Shown here: positions 58,271-64,000 of the stretch, piece by piece | Numbering within the stretch: position 1 is the first letter of the stretch | How the letters are laid out: every line of letters begins with the position of its first letter | Assembly: GCA_009840625.1 (NCBI GenBank) | Contig: VXNJ01000010.1 | Span: 62,001-126,000, forward strand | Direction of reading: 5' to 3' | DNA length: 64,000 bases | DNA from: Chloroflexota bacterium | GTDB lineage: Bacteria > Chloroflexota > UBA11872 > VXNJ01 | Position numbers and translations under genes: made by a program | The notes under the pieces: model-generated | Database searches by the model: none | What the model was told of the DNA's origin: nothing | What the model saw: the letters and a program-made list of their open reading frames with translations, nothing else

Positions 58271-60142
58271 ATGGCGGAGGAATACGAAAAGGGCTTGGAC
58301 ATCCGCCAGCGGGCGAGCCTGGCGAATTCGGGTGGATTGATCGACTTCGTCATCGCCAACAAGTACAAGACCGTCCTGTGGCTGGTCGTAACCGTGGCGA
58401 TGATCACCCTCTGGGTGACGGCCACCGAGACGATGGCCGGAATCTTCCTGACGATCGCCCAGTTCCTGCTTGGCGCGGCGTTCATGATCGTCCAGTTCGC
58501 GGCCCTGTTCCTCTTCCTGGGACGCGGCCGGATCTACTGGGTCCAACCCGGTGAAACCGGCGTCACATTCACTGACTACCGCGGCAACGACCAGATCCTG
58601 GAGGTCGCGCGCCGGGTCGTGACCATCCTGAGGGGCCAGAGCGACGTGCGCCAGATGGGCGGCACCTACACTGCCGGCCTGCTGCTGGAAGGCCCGCCCG
58701 GTTCGGGCAAGAGTTACCTGGCCCAGGCCATGGCTACCGAAGCCGGACTGCCGTTCGCCTACGCCTCCGCACCCGGTTTTTCGAACATGTTCTTCGGCGT
58801 CGGCAACCTGCGCGTGATGATGCTCTACTCCAAAGCCCGCAAGATGGCCAAGAAACACGGCGGGGCGATCGTATTCATCGACGAGATCGACGCCATCGGC
58901 ATGGCCCGCTCGGCGCAGACCTCCGGGCAGGGATCAGGCACCGTCGGGGGCCTTTTCGGAAACCCCGGGATGATGATCCTGAACGAACTCCTGCTGCAGA
59001 TGGACCCGCCCAATTTCGACAACGACTGGCGGGCCCGACTGCTGCGCCGCCTCGGCCTGAAAAAAGAGCGCGCCACGCCGCCCCCGGTGCTGACGGTAGG
59101 GGCAACCAACCTGGCCCATACCCTCGACCAGGCGCTTTTGCGGCCGGGCCGTTTCGACCGCAAGATCCACATCGACTTCCCGGACTTTGACGGTCGCAAG
59201 GACATCATCGCCTACTACCTGGCCAAGGTCCGCCACGAGCAGATGCCGCTGGACCGGATGGCCAACGACACCATCCGCTATTCGCCGGTCGGGATCAAGC
59301 ACCTGGTCAACGAGGCGGTAATCCACGCCCACTTCGACGGGCGCGACGCCATCAACTACGCCGACTTCACGCGGGCCCGCGAGGACCATGAATACGGTCT
59401 GCGCGAGCCGATCCGCAACATGTCGCAGGATGAGCGCCGCCGGATCGCCTACCACGAGGCCGGCCACGCCATCGCCCAGGTAAAGCTACTGCCGCACCAC
59501 CGCATCGCCAAAGTGACGATCATCCGCCACGGCGATGCGCTCGGATTCGCTGCGGCCAAACCGCTCGAGGAGCGCTACACCCTGGTGCGCGAGGAGGCGT
59601 TGGCCCACATCCAGATCTCGCTGGCATCGCGCGCCGCCGAGGAGCTTTTCCTCGGAACCCGCATGAGCGGGGTCTCGGGCGACCTGCACCATGCGACCCA
59701 GACCGCCTATTTCATGCTCACCCAGTGGGGCATGGACGGTGGTCTTTTCTCCTACGCCCCCTGGGGCGGCGGCCAGCTCGATCCGGAGACCAAGACCCGC
59801 ATCGAGCAGGTGCTCGAGCAGGAATTTAAGAAATCCAAGACCCTGCTGACGACCTACGCCGGAGCGGTCCACGAGATAGCCGAGGGGCTGCTGGAAAGCG
59901 ACGAACTGGACGGCCAGGACGTTATCGACATCATCGCCAAGCACGACGACCTGCTGGCATCCGGGCGCGGACCGCGGGTTCTGCCCGAATACGCGCTGAT
60001 GGGCGCCGGTGGTATTGGCGGTCCGGCACCGCAGCTAATCGCCCCCAACGGGTCCAACGGCGCCAATGGATCAAATGGCTCGGCCGAGCCCGCCGAGGCC
60101 GATGCGGCTGACTCGGAAGAAGGGCGCGACCCGCCCCAATAA
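58271..60142 (+). CDS. FtsH-like membrane AAA protease with minimal periplasmic loop
   Basis: A 623-residue M41-type protease. Two membrane helices (about 33-51 and 55-83) are separated by only a few residues, whereas FtsH normally has a 70-residue periplasmic domain. The AAA ring has GPPGSGKS (141-148), Walker B AIVFIDEID (199-207), the pore loop MFFGVG and ALLRPGRFDR. The zinc site is HEAGH (395-399) with the third ligand D471 in SGVSGDLHHAT. There is a 25-30 residue insertion after the Walker B region (around 245-275). The C-terminus has a low-complexity Gly/Asn/Ser run (residues about 596-611) and an acidic end. GGGATAGAG precedes the ATG. Confidence 0.85.
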   Translation: MAEEYEKGLDIRQRASLANSGGLIDFVIANKYKTVLWLVVTVAMITLWVTATETMAGIFLTIAQFLLGAAFMIVQFAALFLFLGRGRIYWVQPGETGVTFTDYRGNDQILEVARRVVTILRGQSDVRQMGGTYTAGLLLEGPPGSGKSYLAQAMATEAGLPFAYASAPGFSNMFFGVGNLRVMMLYSKARKMAKKHGGAIVFIDEIDAIGMARSAQTSGQGSGTVGGLFGNPGMMILNELLLQMDPPNFDNDWRARLLRRLGLKKERATPPPVLTVGATNLAHTLDQALLRPGRFDRKIHIDFPDFDGRKDIIAYYLAKVRHEQMPLDRMANDTIRYSPVGIKHLVNEAVIHAHFDGRDAINYADFTRAREDHEYGLREPIRNMSQDERRRIAYHEAGHAIAQVKLLPHHRIAKVTIIRHGDALGFAAAKPLEERYTLVREEALAHIQISLASRAAEELFLGTRMSGVSGDLHHATQTAYFMLTQWGMDGGLFSYAPWGGGQLDPETKTRIEQVLEQEFKKSKTLLTTYAGAVHEIAEGLLESDELDGQDVIDIIAKHDDLLASGRGPRVLPEYALMGAGGIGGPAPQLIAPNGSNGANGSNGSAEPAEADAADSEEGRDPPQ

Positions 60143-60264
60143 CCGGCCGTCCGCGCCCACGGAGTCCGGCTGCGCAATTGGGCAAGAATGGTTCGTTGCG
60201 CCGGCCCGGGCCGGCCGATTCGGTATTGCGCTAGCGGCGCAGCGTGTCGGGGAGGGATGAAACG

Positions 60265-61608
60265 GTGGCAGAGGCTGGTCAATCCGGGGAACCGACCGGA
60301 GCCGAAACGCCCGTATCAGTGCTGGCGCTTGGCGCCTGGTCGCGCCACGGTCGCGGCGCCGAACTCTGGTGGGACCTGGTCTCGCTCAATCCGGACGAGC
60401 TTTCCGACTTTTCTATTCACAGTTGTCCCTACGGTTTCAACTTCGACGAGCAAGCCGTTCCGCCGTACGAGCTGCCTGAGCTACTTGAAATGGCCGACGG
60501 GGAGAAGGTGGAGACCCCTCAGCAATGGACGGCCCGACGCGCCGAGTTGCTCAATCTGTTCACCGATCAGATGTTCGGCGCAGCCCCGCCGCCCCCCGAC
60601 AAGGTCCGATTCAGGGTCCTGGAACAGGATGCCAACGCCCTCGGCGGCCTGGCCCACCGCAAGCAGGTAAGGATCGACTTTTCTGCCGACCCGGACGGCC
60701 CGGGCATGGAACTTCTGCTCTACACCCCCGCTGGGAACGACGCTCCGGTGGCGACATTCCTGGGCCTTAACTTCCGTGGCAACCATGGAGTGCACGATGA
60801 CCCGGCGATCCGCCGCCCGAGCGGCTGGGTGCTCCCTACCCCCGACCGGAACGTCGAAGCCCGCGGCCAATCGGCGCCGCGCTGGCAACTGGAGAACGTG
60901 CTGCTGCGTGGCTACGGTCTCGCGACCGCCTGCTACGGAGACATAGATCCCGACTTTGACGACGGATTCAAGAATGGAATCCACCGTCTATTCCCACCCC
61001 GTACGCCTTCGGATTGGGGCAGCATCGCCTCCTGGGCGTGGGGGCTGAGCCGGGCCCTCGACTACCTCGAGCTGGACGCTGCCGTCGACGCGTCCCGGGT
61101 GGCCGTCATGGGCCACTCTCGCTTGGGCAAGACCGCGCTCTGGGCGGGAGTAACCGACGAGCGCTTCGCGCTGGTGATCCCGATCAACTCCGGCGGCTGC
61201 GGGGCGGCCCTTTCGCGGCACATTTCCGGGGAAACGGTCGAGATCTGCAACGTGCGATTCCCGCACTGGTTCTGCGGGAACTACAAGGCCTACAACGGAC
61301 GCGAGAACGAAATGCCGTTCGACCAGCACATGCTCCTGGCCCTGGTCGCGCCGAGACCCGTGTACGTGGCCAGCGGAGAGGACGATGTCTGGGCCGACCC
61401 GCACGGTGAGTTCCTGGCGACCCGCGAGGCCGGCCCGGCCTACGAGCTGCTCGGCAAACGCGGGCTCAGGGTAACCGAACGGCCACCGGTCGATGAACCG
61501 GTCATGCACGACGTCGGCTACCACGTGCGAACTGGCGGGCACGCCGTCACCGAATACGACTGGCGGTGCTTTCTGGACTTTGCCGACATGCACCTATCCG
61601 TCGAGTAG
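60265..61608 (+). CDS. CE15-like glucuronoyl esterase / alpha/beta hydrolase
   Basis: A 447-residue esterase related to CE15 glucuronoyl methylesterases. The serine is S285 in VAVMGHSRLGKTALWAG, followed by FALVIPINSGGCGAALSRH, and the His is in RTGGHAVTEYDWRCFLDFAD. The start of the family core is YGFNFDEQAVPPYELPELLE. CE15 enzymes cleave esters between glucuronic acid and lignin or other alcohols; bacterial members also act on other carbohydrate esters. The GTG at 60265, with GGGAGG nine bases upstream, is preferred to GTG 60244. Residues 12-52 precede the core and look unusual. No signal peptide is present, unlike most CE15 enzymes, so a cytoplasmic role is inferred. Confidence 0.8.
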   Translation: MAEAGQSGEPTGAETPVSVLALGAWSRHGRGAELWWDLVSLNPDELSDFSIHSCPYGFNFDEQAVPPYELPELLEMADGEKVETPQQWTARRAELLNLFTDQMFGAAPPPPDKVRFRVLEQDANALGGLAHRKQVRIDFSADPDGPGMELLLYTPAGNDAPVATFLGLNFRGNHGVHDDPAIRRPSGWVLPTPDRNVEARGQSAPRWQLENVLLRGYGLATACYGDIDPDFDDGFKNGIHRLFPPRTPSDWGSIASWAWGLSRALDYLELDAAVDASRVAVMGHSRLGKTALWAGVTDERFALVIPINSGGCGAALSRHISGETVEICNVRFPHWFCGNYKAYNGRENEMPFDQHMLLALVAPRPVYVASGEDDVWADPHGEFLATREAGPAYELLGKRGLRVTERPPVDEPVMHDVGYHVRTGGHAVTEYDWRCFLDFADMHLSVE

Positions 61609-61636
61609 GCTGCCGGTTGGGAATCGCAGCCCGGTG

Positions 61637-62875
61637 CTAGGGATATACGCCGCGCAGTCGCGCGGCATCGGCGACCCGCCGGACGGCCACCGCCCACGCG
61701 GCATCGCGCAGGGTGCAGCCGTCGTCTTCGGCCAACGCCCGCACCTGACGGTAGGCCTGCCGCAAATGGCGATCTAGTTCGGTCACGATCCGTTTGCGGT
61801 CCCAGAAGAACTGCTGCAGCCCCTGCACCCACTCGAAATAAGACACCGTGACTCCACCGGAGTTGGCCAGTATGTCGGGCAGCACGGTAATTCCGCGCTC
61901 GCGCAGGATCCGATCGCCTTCAAAGTCGACCGGGCCATTGGCGCCCTCCACGATCAGACCCGCGCGAACTGACTCGCTGTTGTCGGCGTGAATCTGGCCC
62001 TCCAGGGCGGCCGGGAGCAGCAGGTCCACGTCCAGGGCCAGCAATTCGGCATTGCTGATGGCATCCGAACCGTCAAGGCCGGGCACCATTCCCGCCTCGG
62101 CCATGTGCCGCTCCAGACGGTCCACGTCGATTCCGCGCGGATCGTAGATCCCGCCTTGCACATCGCTGATTGCCACCACCTTGAATCCGCCGGCCGAAAA
62201 CTGCCGGGCAGCGCCGAACCCGACGTTGCCGGCGCCCTGGATGGCCACCGTCATCCCGTCGCCGCACTTTCCGTTGCTGGCCAGGTGCTCGCGGGTGCAG
62301 TGCAGGATTCCCAGCGGGGTCGCCCCCGCCCGGCCGACCGACCCGCCCACTTCGACCGGTTTCCCGGTCACGACCGCCGGAACGGAGTAGCCACGGTGCA
62401 TGGAGATCGTGTCCATGATCCAGGCCATCACCTGGGCGTCGGTCCCCACGTCGGGCGCCGGGATGTCCATTTCCGGCCCGATGAGCGGGATTATTTCGGT
62501 AGCGTAACGGCGTGTCAGGTTTTCGAGCTCGACCTTCGAGAGCCGAGCCGGATCGACCGCCACGCCGCCCTTGGCGCCGCCGAAGGGCAAGCCCACGAGT
62601 GCGCATTTCCAGGTCATCAGCATGGCCAGCGCCCGCACCTCGCCCGCGTCGGTCTCAGGGTGGTAGCGTAGTCCGCCCTTGGCCGGTCCGAGGAAGATGT
62701 TGTGATGAACCCGATAACCGCGGAACACCTCTACGGTCCCGTCGTCCATCTCGACCGGGAAATTCACGGTCAGTTCGCGCTTAATCGCGCGCAACCTGCG
62801 CCGCAGGTTCTCGTCCAAATCGATGCGGTCGGCCGCCGCATCAAACTGCGCCAGTGCAGATTCAAGCGGACCCAT
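61637..62875 (-). CDS. gdhA: Glutamate dehydrogenase (Glu/Leu/Phe/Val family)
   Basis: A 412-residue dehydrogenase interconverting glutamate and 2-oxoglutarate plus ammonia. Motifs are GYRVHHNIFLGPAKGGLRYH, the catalytic Lys in LVGLPFGGAKGGVAVDP, DIPAPDVGTDAQVMAWIMD and the nucleotide site IQGAGNVGFGAARQF. DVQGGIYDPRGI follows the cofactor strand, and EGANGPVDFEGD and ILANSGGVTVSYFEWVQ are typical of NAD-linked, hexameric GDH. The start is well supported: GGGGGAGG six bases before the ATG. An AT-rich divergent region separates it from glmS, so nitrogen assimilation and amino-sugar synthesis may share control. Confidence 0.93.
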   Translation of the reverse strand: MGPLESALAQFDAAADRIDLDENLRRRLRAIKRELTVNFPVEMDDGTVEVFRGYRVHHNIFLGPAKGGLRYHPETDAGEVRALAMLMTWKCALVGLPFGGAKGGVAVDPARLSKVELENLTRRYATEIIPLIGPEMDIPAPDVGTDAQVMAWIMDTISMHRGYSVPAVVTGKPVEVGGSVGRAGATPLGILHCTREHLASNGKCGDGMTVAIQGAGNVGFGAARQFSAGGFKVVAISDVQGGIYDPRGIDVDRLERHMAEAGMVPGLDGSDAISNAELLALDVDLLLPAALEGQIHADNSESVRAGLIVEGANGPVDFEGDRILRERGITVLPDILANSGGVTVSYFEWVQGLQQFFWDRKRIVTELDRHLRQAYRQVRALAEDDGCTLRDAAWAVAVRRVADAARLRGVYP

Positions 62876-62897
62876 CGTCCACCTCCCCCTAACCCCG

Positions 62898-62925
62898 TTG
62901 TTAGTTGGTAATACGAGTTTAGATT
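62898..62925 (+). promoter_or_regulatory. Candidate promoter for glmS
   Basis: TTGTTA (62898-62903), a 16-base spacer and TAGATT (62920-62925) lie in the only AT-rich tract between gdhA and glmS. Predicted start is about 46 bases before the glmS GTG. The same tract must also serve gdhA on the other strand. Confidence 0.35.
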
Positions 62926-62977
62926 TTTAATGGGTTTACCCGCGGTCTCCGCCAGCTTCGCAAGGACCTGATCCAGG

Positions 62978-64000
62978 GTGTGTGGAATAGTCGGTTACTG
63001 CGGCCCGCAGGCGGCTGCGCCGGTCGTGATAGAAGGCCTGCGGCGGCTCGAATACCGGGGCTACGATTCGGCCGGAGTGGCTTTTCCCAACGGATCCGAT
63101 CTGCAGGTAATTCGGCGGGTCGGCAAGCTGGCGAACCTGGTGGCGGCGGTACACGAACAGCCGATCGCCGCCAATTCCGGAATCGGGCATACCCGCTGGG
63201 CCACTCATGGACGGCCCAACATCCCCAACGCCCATCCGCACACCGACAGCAGCGGCCGGGTGGCGGTCGTGCACAACGGAATCATCGACAACTTCCGGCC
63301 GTTGCGCGCCGAGCTGGCCGAGGAAGGCGTAGTTTTTGCGTCCGAGACCGACACCGAGGTAATCGTCCACCTGATTGCGCGCGAGCTGCGGCAAGGAGCC
63401 GGATTCGCCAGGGCGGTGCAGCGCACCACCGCCCGCCTTTCGGGGAGCTTTGCGTTCATCGCACTCTGGGCCAGCGAGCCGGACGTGATCATGGCCGCGC
63501 GCCAGTACAGCCCGCTGGCGATCGGGGTCGGCGAGGGCGAGAACCTCATCGCCTCCGACGTTCCCGCGTTGATCCCCCACACCCGCCGAATAATGCACCT
63601 CGAAAACGGCGACGTCGCCCGGATTAGCCGCTCCGCGATCGAAGTCTGGGGGCCCGACGGGCCGGTCCGGCGTGAAATCTCCCACGCCCCCTGGACCCCG
63701 GCCCTGGCCGAGCGCGGCACATACCGGCACTTCATGCAGAAGGAGATTTTCGAGCAGCCGCGGGCCCTGGCCGACACGCTCCAGGGACGGATACTGGCCG
63801 GCCGGTCCCGTGTCGAGCTCGGCGGCCTGGCCGAACTCGCCGTGCCGCCGGCCGAGATCGAGCGGGTCCTGCTGCTGGCCTGCGGAACCTCGCTGCACGC
63901 CGCCCTGGTCGGCCGGCATTACCTGGAGAACATCGCCGGGGTGCCGGCCGAGATCGAAAACGCGGCCGAATTCCAGCACCGACCGGTCCCGCCCGGTTCC
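62978..64000 (+). CDS. glmS: Glucosamine-6-phosphate synthase GlmS (partial)
   Basis: The first 341 codons of an approximately 600-codon gene that continues past the right edge. After the GTG start comes the Cys2 nucleophile (CGIVGYCGPQAAAPVVIEGL), with the rest of the Ntn glutaminase: LRRLEYRGYDSAGVAF, GIGHTRWATHGRPNIPNAHP and VVHNGIIDNFRPLRAEL, SETDTEVIVHL. HFMQKEIFEQPRALADTL links to the first SIS domain, whose start is LLLACGTSLHAALVGRHYLE. The enzyme makes glucosamine 6-phosphate from fructose 6-phosphate and glutamine for cell-wall precursors. AAGGA lies 11 bases before the start. There is no sign of a glmS ribozyme upstream. Confidence 0.93.
   Translation, partial: MCGIVGYCGPQAAAPVVIEGLRRLEYRGYDSAGVAFPNGSDLQVIRRVGKLANLVAAVHEQPIAANSGIGHTRWATHGRPNIPNAHPHTDSSGRVAVVHNGIIDNFRPLRAELAEEGVVFASETDTEVIVHLIARELRQGAGFARAVQRTTARLSGSFAFIALWASEPDVIMAARQYSPLAIGVGEGENLIASDVPALIPHTRRIMHLENGDVARISRSAIEVWGPDGPVRREISHAPWTPALAERGTYRHFMQKEIFEQPRALADTLQGRILAGRSRVELGGLAELAVPPAEIERVLLLACGTSLHAALVGRHYLENIAGVPAEIENAAEFQHRPVPPGS

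Noticed and set aside
62876-62977. glmS ribozyme or riboswitch upstream of glmS
   Set aside because: The gap is only 102 bases, carries the gdhA start signals on the other strand, and shows none of the ribozyme core.
1-64000. Transposons, integrase sites or phage segments
   Set aside because: No transposase, integrase, terminal inverted repeat or target duplication could be seen. The sulfatase array looks like tandem duplication, not insertion.

Overview
The window is a GC-rich, gene-dense stretch of a bacterial chromosome with both edges inside genes. There is no rRNA, CRISPR array, transposase or phage gene; one tRNA (Lys-UUU) is present. The mixture of housekeeping genes (gyrA, accDA, glmS, glutamate dehydrogenase, moaC), a pupylation locus, many sulfatases without signal peptides, intracellular-looking glycosidases, an enolase-superfamily dehydratase, dehalogenases and tandem-duplicated oxidoreductases is reminiscent of environmental, perhaps marine Chloroflexota. 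That assignment is an inference from gene content and was not tested.

Layout. 1-4.3 kb: start of a ribonucleotide reductase gene with a repeated palindrome upstream, a DUF2203 gene and three tandem aldo/keto reductases. 4.3-12.2 kb: a minus-strand run of metallophosphoesterase, S9 peptidase, dop, pup, pafA and a tandem cyclic-nucleotide-binding protein; pafA and the last gene share a TTGA stop/start overlap. No 20S proteasome or ARC/Mpa ATPase gene lies in the window. 12.2-21.2 kb: PPi-type phosphofructokinase, accD-accA, a Clp ATPase without the N-domain, moaC-gyrA and tRNA-Lys. 21.3-29.6 kb: a small membrane protein, DegV, a lipoprotein, then a compact minus-strand nurA-herA-sbcD-sbcC DNA end-processing operon that resembles the archaeal arrangement. 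29.6-34.2 kb: SDR, methyltransferase, glyoxalase, one sulfatase and a membrane-anchored YceI protein.

34.2-62.9 kb is an accessory carbohydrate and xenobiotic region. It holds a GH116 glycosidase with a cysteine-rich insertion, twin MFS transporters, a haloalkane dehalogenase, a sorbitol-type dehydrogenase, a GH127 arabinofuranosidase, five closely related type I sulfatases (one with no canonical start codon), an enolase-superfamily dehydratase, a lipid kinase, a STAS protein, a haloacid dehalogenase, an FtsH-like protease with almost no periplasmic loop, a CE15-like esterase and glutamate dehydrogenase. The right edge cuts glmS.

How the genes fit together. None of the sulfatases, glycosidases or the esterase shows an export signal, so the sequence points to desulfation and hydrolysis of imported sulfated or acetylated glycans or small molecules in the cytoplasm, with the dehydrogenases and dehydratase feeding sugars into central metabolism. 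The pupylation genes, the N-domain-less Clp ATPase and the FtsH-like protease together suggest unusual protein quality control. The most striking features are the dop-pup-pafA-cNMP cluster without proteasome genes, the bacterial NurA-HerA-SbcDC operon with a variant P-loop, and the expanded cytoplasmic sulfatase array.
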